From Achromobacter deleyi (GTDB lineage Bacteria; Pseudomonadota; Gammaproteobacteria; Burkholderiales; Burkholderiaceae_B): 64,000 bases of DNA. Location of the stretch: the NCBI RefSeq assembly GCF_902859705.1, contig NZ_CADIJO010000024.1, positions 1 through 64,000 of the forward strand, written 5' to 3'. The translations under genes and the position numbers were made by a program. Numbering within the stretch: position 1 is the first letter of the stretch; every line of letters begins with the position of its first letter. This document shows positions 16,278 to 24,821 of this stretch, piece by piece. The notes under the pieces were generated by a model. It worked only from the letters and a program-made list of their open reading frames with translations, was not told where the DNA came from and searched no databases.

Positions 16278-19112
16278 TTGACCTCTGGCAAAAACAAATG
16301 GCTAACCGCGACGCTCGCGCTCAGCACAACCTACTGCGGCGGCGCCCTGGCCGCCGACCTGACGGTGGCGCCCGGCAATACCCAGGTATTCGACGGCTCG
16401 GCCAACTTCCCTGGCGGCGTTGACGTCAATGGCGGCACGCTGGTCGTCGGCGGCAATGGCGGCGGCGCCGGCGTGACGCTCAACGGCAACGTCAATGCCG
16501 TGTCGAACGCCACCGTGTCCGGCTTTGGCACGGTCAACGGCAATCTGAATGTGTCGGGCAATTCGCGCGTGGCCCCCGGTTATCCCGTCGGCACGCCCAC
16601 CGGCGTGTCCAACGGCAACCTGGTCGTCAAGGGCGACCTGTCGATGAACAATGCCGTATTCGACTTCGAAACCGGTTATGCCGGCCTGCCCATCACCCAG
16701 CCCGGCACCGGCGACAACATCACCGTTGGCGGCAATGTCGCGCTGAACAACACGACGCTGAACGTCTCGGTCAATACCCTGGGGGTCAACGCCGGCTATT
16801 ACCGCATCCTGTCGTACGGCGGCACCTTGAGCGGCAACGGCCTGACGCTGGGCACCGTCACCGGCGATTCCGTGCCGGCCGCCAACATCCAGTCGCTGAC
16901 CGGCGACAAGCAGATCAACCTGATCCTCGGCCCCAGCACCACCAACCTGTGGAACGGCAACGGCGTGGCATCCGCCACCCGCGCCGGCGGCGGCAACGGC
17001 ACCTGGAGCGCCACCGGCGGCAACTGGAACAGCCCCACCAATGCCACCGGCGCCCTGCCCGATGGCGGCTATGCCATCTTCACCGGCGCGGCCGGCACGG
17101 TCACGGTCGACGGCGGCGCAGGCCCCGTGCGCGTGTCGGGCATCCAGTTCGCCACCGACCGCTACACCGTGCAAGGCGCGCCCATCAACCTGGTCGGCAA
17201 CGGCGGCAACCCGCCCGCCCTCGTCGTGGGCGACGGCACCTATGCATCGGGCCAGTTCGTCGACACCATCCACAACCCGCTGCAGGGCACGCAGGGCTTC
17301 GTCAAGACTGGCCCCGGCTCGCTCATCCTGACCGCCGACAGCAGCGGCCTGTCCGGTCCCATCCTGATCGCCGACGGCGCCCTGGAAATCGATGGCAAGC
17401 TGAACGGCCCCATGGACATCGGCCGCGAAGTCGTGCTGGCCGGCGTCGGCCAGGTCGGCACCACCACGCTGTATCCCACCGCCGTCATCTCGCCGGGCAA
17501 CGATGGCTCGCCCATCGGCACGCTCACCGTCAACGGCAACCTGACCTTCGGCCAGGACACCATCTACCGCGTGCACGCCGACCCCGCCAGCAGCGCCAGC
17601 GACCGTATCCACGTCACCGGCATCGCCTACCTGGACGGCACCGTGGCCCACGTGGGCCCCGACGGCAACTACGCGCCGCGCACCACCTACAACATCCTGA
17701 CCGCGGACGGCGGCATCCAGGGCCGCTTCACCGGCGCCTCCAGCAATTACGCCTTCCTGACCCCCACGCTGAGCTACGACGCGAAGAACGCCTTCATGAC
17801 GCTCACGCGCAATGACGTGCCGATCGGCGACATCGGTAATTCCGGCAACGAAAACGCCGTGGGCGATGCGCTGGACAAGGAAGACCCGCCCGCCAAGGGC
17901 AACGGAAACGGCAACGGCTCGTCGGGCACGGGCGCGGGCACCGGCACCGGCACGGCGGCGAACGGCAACGACGCCGCCTCGGCCGGCAACGGCTCGCCCG
18001 TCATCGGCAGCGGCATCACCTCGCCCAGGAACACCGGCGCCAGCCAGGTCACGACCGCCGTGCTGACCATGACGCCCACCGAAGCGCGATCGGCCCTGAA
18101 GCAGCTGGCGGGCGAAGCCTACGCCAGCACCGCCAGCGTGCTGCAAGGCCAGAGCGACACCGTGCGCACCTTGCCGCTGGATCACCTGCGCGGCAACCTG
18201 GACGCCCCGGCGTTGGCCGGCCAGCCCACCGCCCAATTGGGTTCGCCTTCGTCCGACGCCCTGCCGCAAAGCGGCGCGCACCCGGTCTGGGCGCAAGTCT
18301 TCGGCAACTGGGGCAGCCTGGGCGGCGACGGCAACGCCTCGCGCGTCAGCCAATCGGCCGGCGGCCTGTTCGTGGGCACCGATGCCGCCGTGGGCGGCGG
18401 TTGGCGCCTGGGCGGTGCGGTCGGCTATACCGGCAGCCACAGCTCCGTGTCCGACATCTCGGCGCGCACCGACGTCGACAGCTACACGGCCACGGTATTC
18501 GGCGGCCGCAACTTCCCCGCCGGTCCCGGCCACATCCGCTTCATGGCCGGCGCCGCCTACACCTGGCACGACATCGACACCAAGCGCAACGTCGTGGCCG
18601 GCAGCCTGAACCAGCAGCTCAAATCCTCGTACAACGCCTCGTCCACGCAGGTGTTCACCGAACTGGGCTACCACCTGCCGCTGGGCGATGCCTACAGCAT
18701 CGAACCCTACGCCGGCCTGGCCTGGAACCAGTTGCGCACCCGCGACTTCCAGGAATCGGGCGGATCGGCCGCCCTGCGCGGATCGGGCACCACCGACGAC
18801 GTCACCAGCACCACGCTGGGCCTGCGCGGCGCATGGCAGTTTGAATCGAACCGCGCCCCCGGCCGCATCACCGCGTCGCTGGGCTGGCGCCATGCCATGG
18901 GCGACGTCAAGCCTCGCCAGGACCTCGCCTTCGACGGCGGCAGCACGTTCTCGGTCAGCGGCGCACCGATAGCGCAGAACGCGGCCGTGCTGGGCCTGGG
19001 CGCCGAAATCGCCATCGCCCGCAACACCACCGCGGGCGTTGCGTACGACGCGCAGTTTGGCGGCGGCAACCGGCAGCAGTCGGGCATGTTCAAGCTGGCG
19101 GTGCGTTTCTAA
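16278..19112 (+). CDS. Classical (type Va) autotransporter
   Basis: The 944-residue protein begins with a signal peptide (about 1-27, ending GALAA). Next comes a beta-helical passenger, including an autotransporter-associated beta-strand repeat (GFVKTGPGSLILTADSSG, about residues 337-354). A low-complexity Gly/Asn/Thr linker follows at about 545-575. A linker-helix segment (ARSALKQLAGEAYAS) leads into a C-terminal 12-strand beta-barrel (about 675-944) ending in the outer-membrane phenylalanine (KLAVRF). The start is TTG, supported by AAAGGA 8 bases upstream and correct signal-peptide phasing. No protease triad or RGD motif is evident in the passenger, so adhesion or biofilm roles are guesses. 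Confidence 0.88.
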   Translation: MTSGKNKWLTATLALSTTYCGGALAADLTVAPGNTQVFDGSANFPGGVDVNGGTLVVGGNGGGAGVTLNGNVNAVSNATVSGFGTVNGNLNVSGNSRVAPGYPVGTPTGVSNGNLVVKGDLSMNNAVFDFETGYAGLPITQPGTGDNITVGGNVALNNTTLNVSVNTLGVNAGYYRILSYGGTLSGNGLTLGTVTGDSVPAANIQSLTGDKQINLILGPSTTNLWNGNGVASATRAGGGNGTWSATGGNWNSPTNATGALPDGGYAIFTGAAGTVTVDGGAGPVRVSGIQFATDRYTVQGAPINLVGNGGNPPALVVGDGTYASGQFVDTIHNPLQGTQGFVKTGPGSLILTADSSGLSGPILIADGALEIDGKLNGPMDIGREVVLAGVGQVGTTTLYPTAVISPGNDGSPIGTLTVNGNLTFGQDTIYRVHADPASSASDRIHVTGIAYLDGTVAHVGPDGNYAPRTTYNILTADGGIQGRFTGASSNYAFLTPTLSYDAKNAFMTLTRNDVPIGDIGNSGNENAVGDALDKEDPPAKGNGNGNGSSGTGAGTGTGTAANGNDAASAGNGSPVIGSGITSPRNTGASQVTTAVLTMTPTEARSALKQLAGEAYASTASVLQGQSDTVRTLPLDHLRGNLDAPALAGQPTAQLGSPSSDALPQSGAHPVWAQVFGNWGSLGGDGNASRVSQSAGGLFVGTDAAVGGGWRLGGAVGYTGSHSSVSDISARTDVDSYTATVFGGRNFPAGPGHIRFMAGAAYTWHDIDTKRNVVAGSLNQQLKSSYNASSTQVFTELGYHLPLGDAYSIEPYAGLAWNQLRTRDFQESGGSAALRGSGTTDDVTSTTLGLRGAWQFESNRAPGRITASLGWRHAMGDVKPRQDLAFDGGSTFSVSGAPIAQNAAVLGLGAEIAIARNTTAGVAYDAQFGGGNRQQSGMFKLAVRF

Positions 19113-19200
19113 AGCGCGGCCGTACATGCCTTAAAACCTGGGGCAGTTCGCCGTTCACGCTCGATCTGCCGCCAGCGTTTTTATTCAAGTGGCCGTAAAA

Positions 19201-19230
19201 CCCCCGGCGTCGCAGCCGCGACGCCGGGGG
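19201..19230. terminator. Strong hairpin after the autotransporter
   Basis: CCCCCGGCGTCGC (19201-19213) and GCGACGCCGGGGG (19218-19230) form a perfect 13-bp stem with an AGCC loop. No T-run follows on the plus strand; AAAA precedes it, giving a short T-run on the minus strand. It lies between the autotransporter and the next plus-strand gene. Confidence 0.5.
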
Positions 19231-19294
19231 GCCGCAACATGCGGAATCCCCAATCAGTTGTATTCTTTCGCCCGTTGTCATCATTCGCGAGGGA

Positions 19295-19915
19295 ATGCCC
19301 GTGCATTGCCAAACTTGCGGGGCTGCGTTCCGTGGCCGCGGTCCTCTTTGCGACGAATGCAAAAAGACCTTGTCCGGCTTGTCCAGCCCCAAGCCGTCCC
19401 CGGCGCCGGACGGCGGTTTCAAGGCCGACCAGGATATTCTTGAATCCGGGTATCGCCGACCGCCCTCCAAGGAAGGCGGCTGGAGCCTGCCGCAGCTCGT
19501 GCGCACCAACATCATTCCCATCGCGTTTCGCGGCCACTCGCTCAAGCGCCTGTGGCTGACGGCCATCGGCGCGGCCGGGGTCATCGCCAGCTTGGGTGAG
19601 ATGTTCTATCGCTGGGGCGTCTGGTGGATCTGGCCAATCCTGCCGTTCAGCCTGACGCTGGTGATCGGCTATAACCTGCTGCGCAAACGGTTCTTCACCG
19701 TGGTGGGTTGGTTCAATTTCGAATCCGACAGGCACGGCAGCGTCTACATCACCACGCTCGGCGGCAATTGCCCCGTGTGCAATGGGGAAATCGGGCTGAA
19801 AGATATTGGCCCCAAGCGTGAAACCAAGATCGTCATCCAATGCAAGGCCGACTCGACCCACCGCTGGGGCTTCAATTCCGCCGACCTGGAGGAATTGGAA
19901 CCGCGTGCGTCCTGA
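19295..19915 (+). CDS. Zinc-ribbon membrane protein of unknown function
   Basis: The 206-residue protein opens with a four-cysteine zinc ribbon (CQTC and CDEC, residues 5-26). Two hydrophobic helices follow at about 85-103 and 107-125. A C-terminal domain has a CPVC pair near 163 and a further cysteine. I do not recognise the family beyond zinc ribbon plus membrane helices. The ribbon may bind metal or mediate a protein contact at the inner membrane. It starts the run of small envelope-protein genes that continues to 24818. Confidence 0.65.
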   Translation: MPVHCQTCGAAFRGRGPLCDECKKTLSGLSSPKPSPAPDGGFKADQDILESGYRRPPSKEGGWSLPQLVRTNIIPIAFRGHSLKRLWLTAIGAAGVIASLGEMFYRWGVWWIWPILPFSLTLVIGYNLLRKRFFTVVGWFNFESDRHGSVYITTLGGNCPVCNGEIGLKDIGPKRETKIVIQCKADSTHRWGFNSADLEELEPRAS

Positions 19916-19965
19916 TCGGCCGCCCCCTTCCTTTGCACCTCAACCCGTCAAGGACGCGCGCCCCC

Positions 19966-20370
19966 ATGCACTCCAAGCCGTCATTCTTTGCCCGCTGGGC
20001 GCTTCGCTGCACCGTGATCCTGCCCGCCGTGCTGCTGGCCGCCTGCGCCGCCCCCACCACCTACCGGCAAGACGTGCGCAGCATTCCCGTCAAGGGCACG
20101 CCGCTCACCCCCGATCCGCCGTACGCGCTGGAAAAGCTGGTGCCGCTGCTGTCCATCACCAGCGGCTGCAAGGAAACGCCCAAATCCGTCACGGTGGCCC
20201 TGATCAGCAAGTCCGACGACATCCGTACCAACGCCGCCAAGACCGCGCTCATCTCGGGATCGGCCCGGGAAGCCTGGAATTTCGAAGCCTGCGGCCGCAC
20301 CATTCCGATGTTCATTACGTATACGTTCATGCCCGATGGGCAGACGGCTTATCAATTTGCGGCCAAGTAG
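19966..20370 (+). CDS. Hypothetical lipoprotein
   Basis: The 134-residue protein has a lipoprotein signal with lipobox LLAAC (Cys27) preceded by a basic and hydrophobic N-terminus. The mature part has two cysteines (in SGCKETP and FEACGRT) that could form a disulfide, and ends in YTFMPDGQTAYQFAAK. I do not recognise a named family. Residues after the lipidated cysteine (Ala, Ala) favour outer-membrane sorting. The start is the ATG that places the lipobox correctly. Confidence 0.7.
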   Translation: MHSKPSFFARWALRCTVILPAVLLAACAAPTTYRQDVRSIPVKGTPLTPDPPYALEKLVPLLSITSGCKETPKSVTVALISKSDDIRTNAAKTALISGSAREAWNFEACGRTIPMFITYTFMPDGQTAYQFAAK

Positions 20371-20427
20371 CGGGTGGCCATCGCCAGGCGGCAACGTCAG
20401 CCAGGCACCCCTTGGAGCATCGCAGCA

Positions 20428-20673
20428 ATGGGCATCGAGTACCAGATCAAGTTCGCCGTCCCCGCTGGTTATGATCCGTCCGCGCTGATCAAGAAGCTGC
20501 CGGATGCGATCGAGCGGCCGTCCATGGCGGACATCTACAGCTATGCGCTAGAGCCGGCGGGTTTTTACTTCGTGGACCATCTTGTGAACCCCGCGATTGC
20601 CTCACTGGCCCTTCGCCGGCTCATCGATGAGGCATTGCGCCATGGCGAGCGAGTAGAGATCATCGAGCCTTGA
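20428..20673 (+). CDS. Small hypothetical protein (81 residues)
   Basis: A short soluble alpha/beta protein starting MGIEYQIKFAVP. It has no signal, membrane segment or recognisable motif. The ATG has TTGGAG about 10 bases upstream, and the codon use is like its neighbours. The gene lies between a lipoprotein gene and a cytochrome c gene. Function unknown; some small proteins of this shape are immunity or modulator proteins, but nothing here shows it. Confidence 0.55.
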   Translation: MGIEYQIKFAVPAGYDPSALIKKLPDAIERPSMADIYSYALEPAGFYFVDHLVNPAIASLALRRLIDEALRHGERVEIIEP

Positions 20674-20745
20674 CGGCCCGAGGGCCAGGACACCGTCGCG
20701 TCCGGGGTGCCCTCGACCATTACTCAATTCATATAAAAAGACAAA

Positions 20746-21129
20746 ATGACAGTACGTGCTTTAAGCATCGCCTCACTGGGCGTTGCATTGCTGGCCCAAG
20801 CCGCCCCCGCGTTCGCACAGAACCTCAACGGCAAGAGCCTATTCACGCAGCGATGTGCCATGTGCCACGGGGCAGACATCAAAGGCACCGGCCCGTTGGC
20901 CAAGAAGAGCAACCCGCCTACCCCCGACCTGACCACTGCCGCTTTCAAGAAGCGGCTGCATGACTATCCGGGCGTCATCGTGTCATCGGTGATCCTGCGC
21001 CCGAATGGCGACTTGATCCCCAAGACGTTGAAAGAGAACGGCGTGAAGGTGCCGCCGCACGCCTGGACGGTTCAGGATTTTCGCGATCTGAACAAATACA
21101 TGACGGATGTGATCGCAAAAAGCCGATGA
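20746..21129 (+). CDS. Exported monohaem cytochrome c
   Basis: The 127-residue protein has a signal peptide (cleavage after AFA, residue 24) and one haem-binding motif, C37-A-M-C40-H41. A likely distal methionine lies in the C-terminal helix near KYMTDVI. It resembles class I cytochrome c domains that shuttle electrons in the periplasm. No oxidase or dehydrogenase gene adjoins it, so its partner is unknown. Confidence 0.85.
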   Translation: MTVRALSIASLGVALLAQAAPAFAQNLNGKSLFTQRCAMCHGADIKGTGPLAKKSNPPTPDLTTAAFKKRLHDYPGVIVSSVILRPNGDLIPKTLKENGVKVPPHAWTVQDFRDLNKYMTDVIAKSR

Positions 21130-21314
21130 ATTCGAGCGGCGTGGCGCCGGAAGTTCGGCGATCACGGCCGCTACTTCGGCCAATTCCCTCCCACTGTGTC
21201 AAAACCGCCCTGCTCATCCTGCCCGTGCCGGGAAATCGACGCGGCGTTCAGTTAAAGTGCTGGTGATCCCGCGAACCTTCGGGTTCCCCCATCCCCTCCA
21301 GGAGCAGTACCGCA

Positions 21315-21815
21315 GTGAATGACACCCGCACGCCCGAGTCCGATATCGCCGAAGACCGCAAGGAACAAGAAGCCAGGTTGTGGCGCGATGACGGCTGGAC
21401 CGCTCGGATCATCAAGAACGAAGACGACGACGGCTGGGCCGTGGAGATGACGCTGGACGGCCAGGCCGAACCCGCCCTGGTAGGCCCCTGGACGATGGGC
21501 CGCGACAAGAAGAACCCCAAGCCGATGGACGGCCCCGCCTTCTCCACCCTGGTCAAGACCGCCAACGAAGTGCTGCGCCGCCACGAGCAGCAATTGCACG
21601 CGACGCTGCACAAGAGCGTGAAGATCGACGCCGACGCCGGCCGCCTGACGATCAAGCTGGACATCGTTCCGGACGAAGACGAACCCTATGCCGTGCTGAG
21701 CGCCTACGACGAATTCGGCGAACAGCTGGCCCAGACCCACGTGGCGCCGACCTACAAGCTGAGCGTGCAGCGCGCCTCGGAATGGGTCAGCGGCGGTTTC
21801 CCCAAGCACGGCTGA
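21315..21815 (+). CDS. Hypothetical cytosolic protein (166 residues)
   Basis: An acidic, hydrophilic protein with no signal or membrane segment. It opens NDTRTPESDIAEDRKEQEAR and has a helical stretch (LVKTANEVLRRHEQQLHATL, about 81-100) and beta-rich flanks. The start is GTG with AGGAG 10 bases upstream. I do not recognise the family. Codon use matches the genome, which supports a real gene. Confidence 0.65.
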   Translation: MNDTRTPESDIAEDRKEQEARLWRDDGWTARIIKNEDDDGWAVEMTLDGQAEPALVGPWTMGRDKKNPKPMDGPAFSTLVKTANEVLRRHEQQLHATLHKSVKIDADAGRLTIKLDIVPDEDEPYAVLSAYDEFGEQLAQTHVAPTYKLSVQRASEWVSGGFPKHG

Positions 21816-21890
21816 TACCGCGGGCTGCCGGGCCAACACCGCAGCCCGCTCCCTGTCTTTCCAGTTTCCATCGACGACGAGATCAAGCCC

Positions 21891-22547
21891 ATGACCTTTC
21901 GACCGATATTCCTGGTACTTGCCACACTGACCCTGTCGCCCGCGTTCGCCGCCCCGCCGCCCGCCCAGGGCACGGCCTGGACCCCGCCGGGGGCCACCAC
22001 CTGCAGCTTCTCTGGCTGGACGAACGACGAGAAGCCCGTGGTCCAGGTGCGCGCGGCGCCGTCCGCCCAGGCCAAGGTGCTGGGCACCCTGCCGACGACC
22101 CGCGGTGACGGCCCGGACCCCACCATCGACTACTACAGCGTCACGTTCGATGTGGCCGAGGCGCGCGACGGCTGGCTCAGGATCAAGAACGCCAGCGACG
22201 CCAAGACCGGCAACGATCAAAGCCGGCCGCGGCCCGTGTACCAGGGCGAAGGCTGGATCGAAGCCGGCGACGCGAATATCGCCATCCAGTCGGCGCGCGG
22301 ATACGCCCGCCCGGACGCCGCCAGCCAACGGCTGCTGGACCTGCAGGACAACTGGCTGACCGAACGGGCCAAGGTGCAAGGCATCGTCGCCTGCGATGGC
22401 CAATGGCTGCTGCTGGACTACGAAATACGCAACAGCGACAAGTTCGAAGCACTGGCCCCCAAGGACCGCACGCGCGGACGGGCGTGGTTTCGGGGCATCT
22501 GCGAAATATCGGAAACCACCTGCGATATGCCTTCGGTGGACAAGTAG
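21891..22547 (+). CDS. Exported protein with SH3-like domain
   Basis: The 218-residue protein has a signal peptide (cleavage after AFA, residue 20). A bacterial SH3-like segment follows (VVQVRAAPSAQAKVLGTLP near 49-67, then DGWLRIKN near 92-99 and GEGWIEAGD near 118-126). Such domains bind peptides or cell-wall material. C-terminal cysteines (ICEISETTCD) could form a disulfide. No catalytic domain is attached. Confidence 0.68.
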   Translation: MTFRPIFLVLATLTLSPAFAAPPPAQGTAWTPPGATTCSFSGWTNDEKPVVQVRAAPSAQAKVLGTLPTTRGDGPDPTIDYYSVTFDVAEARDGWLRIKNASDAKTGNDQSRPRPVYQGEGWIEAGDANIAIQSARGYARPDAASQRLLDLQDNWLTERAKVQGIVACDGQWLLLDYEIRNSDKFEALAPKDRTRGRAWFRGICEISETTCDMPSVDK

Positions 22548-22552
22548 CGGCG

Positions 22553-23032
22553 TCAGCCGAACCACGCGGCGGCCTTGCCGCCCGCCAGCACCTGCTCGAA
22601 CAGGGCGTCGAGGCTGACGGCCACCTCGCTGACATCCTCGAACTCCGGTTCGATGCCGTGCACCACCTTGCCTGATTCCCGGTCCAGTGCAAGAAACTCG
22701 TAGTCGCCGTCCACGCTCATGAAGACGGGCAGATACCGCGCCCAGAATGCCTGGATAGACTGCCGATCGGCATCGCTCACCGCCGCTTCAAGACTGATGC
22801 TGCGAAAGGCATCCCAAGCGAAGGCGCTGTCAGTGGCTCCGGCATAGTCGGCGGCACTGAGGAACCAGCGCGTGTCCGCGGCATTGCTCAGCTGCGTGTA
22901 CAGGGCCAGGAACGTCGCGTGCGCAGCAGAACCGGCTGGTGAATGCACAGGAGAGGCTTCAGCCCCCCTGCGCAGCACCATCCAGCCTCGGTCTACCAGG
23001 TAGTCGATAAAGTGTTCATGCCGTGTCGTCAT
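22553..23032 (-). CDS. SMI1/KNR4-like or similar small soluble protein
   Basis: The 159-residue protein contains a pattern like SUKH/SMI1-KNR4 proteins: FLSAADYAG in the middle, FMSVDGDYEFLALDRESGKV near 104-123, and a C-terminal VSLDALFEQVLAG helix. SUKH proteins are often immunity proteins or general binding modules, and no toxin gene is seen beside it. The gene is convergent with the SH3-like protein gene, with five bases between stops. Family placement is by eye and only moderately sure. Confidence 0.6.
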   Translation of the reverse strand: MTTRHEHFIDYLVDRGWMVLRRGAEASPVHSPAGSAAHATFLALYTQLSNAADTRWFLSAADYAGATDSAFAWDAFRSISLEAAVSDADRQSIQAFWARYLPVFMSVDGDYEFLALDRESGKVVHGIEPEFEDVSEVAVSLDALFEQVLAGGKAAAWFG

Positions 23033-23321
23033 CGCTTAAAGCCCCGACTGAATATCGCAATGATCATTTGTCTGCGACGAACGTTGAAACAGCCGCCAGC
23101 ACAACTGCGGCATCGGCGCCGTAGAACCTCGATGCGTTGAAGCAGTTCGCTTCGACTATACGGTATACGGCCGGGCAACCCCCGCTCCGTGGAAAAGGTC
23201 GATGCCAGCTGACACACTCAGACATAGTGGACCTGATCCTGTGGCCACCATTCCCCGTAAACTGCAGGGCGATGATCATCGTGCGAATAGAAGAGTCAGA
23301 CTACGAGCTTGAAAGGACCCC
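23033..23321. other. Intergenic region, no gene seen
   Basis: These 289 bases lie between divergent genes. Base composition is lower in GC than its flanks. It must hold promoters for both genes, but I see no convincing operator, RNA gene or long repeat. Confidence 0.5.
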
Positions 23322-23837
23322 ATGACCCAGCTTCCTCTCGAAGCCATTGCCGCGCTGGAGCGCGGCAAGCTGATCGAAGCCATCAAGATCACCCGTGACC
23401 AGACCGGCATGGACCTGAAGTTGTCCAAGGAAGCGGTCGAACGGTACGCCAATAGCAGCGAGCAAGAGCGCGCTGCAGGCGCCGTCGGCAGCGCAAGCCG
23501 CGGCACGTACGACAGCACCACCGAAACCGGCGCCATGCAGGGCAACAAGCCCACCGTACCGGCCGCCGCGCTGGACGCCCTGGCGCGCGGCCACAAGGTC
23601 GAAGCCGTACGTCTCACGCGCGATGCCACGGGCCTGGGGTTGGCCGACGCCCTCAAGCTGGTCGACGCCCAACTGAACCCTGCCGCCGAAAACGACGTCC
23701 CCTTGTCATCGAACAGGCTGGGCGATCCGATGGCCGAACCCGGCCGGGTGCCGCGCGGCGGCTTCAAATGGCTGCCCATCGCCATCGTCTTGCTGCTGTT
23801 CGCGCTGGCATGGATCACGCTCGGCAAAGGCTTCTGA
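23322..23837 (+). CDS. Tail-anchored protein with two L7/L12-like repeats
   Basis: The 171-residue protein has two copies of a helix-turn-helix-like unit: LEAIAALERGKLIEAIKITR (residues 6-25) and AALDALARGHKVEAVRLTRD (83-102). Both resemble the C-terminal fold of ribosomal protein L7/L12 (G-K-x-x-A-I-K-x-x-R-x-x-T-G-x-x-L-x-x-A). The C-terminus is a single membrane helix (about 147-166), giving a tail-anchored topology with the repeats in the cytosol. The function is unknown. It lies four bases before the next gene and is probably co-transcribed with it. Confidence 0.72.
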   Translation: MTQLPLEAIAALERGKLIEAIKITRDQTGMDLKLSKEAVERYANSSEQERAAGAVGSASRGTYDSTTETGAMQGNKPTVPAAALDALARGHKVEAVRLTRDATGLGLADALKLVDAQLNPAAENDVPLSSNRLGDPMAEPGRVPRGGFKWLPIAIVLLLFALAWITLGKGF

Positions 23838-23840
23838 CAC

Positions 23841-24818
23841 ATGATCGTTCCTGAGTACTGGGCCGAAGGCCGCATCCAGCAGCAGGTGGCCGGCAAGCAA
23901 TACACCGTGCGCCGCTACGGCTGGTCCGACGACAGCGCGATGGCCGCGCAGGCGCATGCCGACCAGCGCACGCGCGAGGCCTTCGACCGCATCGTCAATG
24001 GCGAACCGCTGCAGCGCCGCGAGCGCAAGCTGGCGTACAACGGCGCCGACGGCATGCCGATACGCGAGGAAATCCTCGAACGCCAGGGCGACAGCATCAT
24101 CACCCGCAACGGCTACGGGGCGCGCTGCCTGAACACGCCCAACGTGATGTTCGTTGACGTCGACTTCGAAGACCGGCGCGGCAGCGCGCGCGGGCTGACG
24201 GTAATCGGCGCGGCATTTCTGATGGCCTTCGCGGTGGGCTACGCCACGCACTCGGCGATGGCAGGCCTGGCCACGCTCATGCTGGTAACGGCGTTCGGCT
24301 TCTGGCGCGCTCGCGCCGAGGGGCTGCGCCTGACCGAGGACAAAAGTGATCAGCTGACGGGCCTGCGGGAACGCGTGGATCAGTTCATCCAGCAACGGCC
24401 CGACTGGCACCTGCGGCTGTACCGCACGCCGTCGGGCGCACGCATTCTGGCGATGCACGACGTGCTCGCGCCCGCAGATGCCGGCGTGACCGAGGCTTTC
24501 GAGGCGCTGGGCGCCGACCCGGTCTATGCGCGCATGTGCCGCAACCAGAACTGTTTTCGTGCGCGCCTGAGCGCCAAGCCGTGGCGGGTGGACATCGACG
24601 AACACCTGCCGCGACCAAGCGTCTGGCCGGTGCCGTTCGAGAAGCAGGCCGCCCGCAACGCCTGGGTGGCGCGCTACGAAAAGGCCGCGCAGGGTTTTGC
24701 CGCCTGCCAGTACCTGGGCAGCGTGGGCAACACGCTGAACGTGCACCCGGATGCGCTGGCCGTGCAGGAACTGCACGACGACCGCACCCGCGCCCACAGC
24801 GGGCTTGCGCTGGCCTGA
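23841..24818 (+). CDS. Membrane protein of unknown function (325 residues)
   Basis: A soluble N-terminal region of about 110 residues is followed by two closely spaced membrane helices (roughly 117-135 and 139-157), then a soluble C-terminal domain with a DWHLRLYRTPSGARILAMHD motif. I do not recognise a named family. The short gap from the L7/L12-like gene suggests one operon and perhaps one complex. It is convergent with the dehydrogenase gene, with three bases between stops. Confidence 0.68.
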   Translation: MIVPEYWAEGRIQQQVAGKQYTVRRYGWSDDSAMAAQAHADQRTREAFDRIVNGEPLQRRERKLAYNGADGMPIREEILERQGDSIITRNGYGARCLNTPNVMFVDVDFEDRRGSARGLTVIGAAFLMAFAVGYATHSAMAGLATLMLVTAFGFWRARAEGLRLTEDKSDQLTGLRERVDQFIQQRPDWHLRLYRTPSGARILAMHDVLAPADAGVTEAFEALGADPVYARMCRNQNCFRARLSAKPWRVDIDEHLPRPSVWPVPFEKQAARNAWVARYEKAAQGFAACQYLGSVGNTLNVHPDALAVQELHDDRTRAHSGLALA

Positions 24819-24821
24819 CCG

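Noticed and set aside
16302-19127. A 941-codon open frame antisense to the autotransporter
   Set aside because: It mirrors the autotransporter frame in GC-rich DNA, has no signal, motif or ribosome-binding site, and its composition (Ala/Gly/His/Val) is that of a shadow frame.
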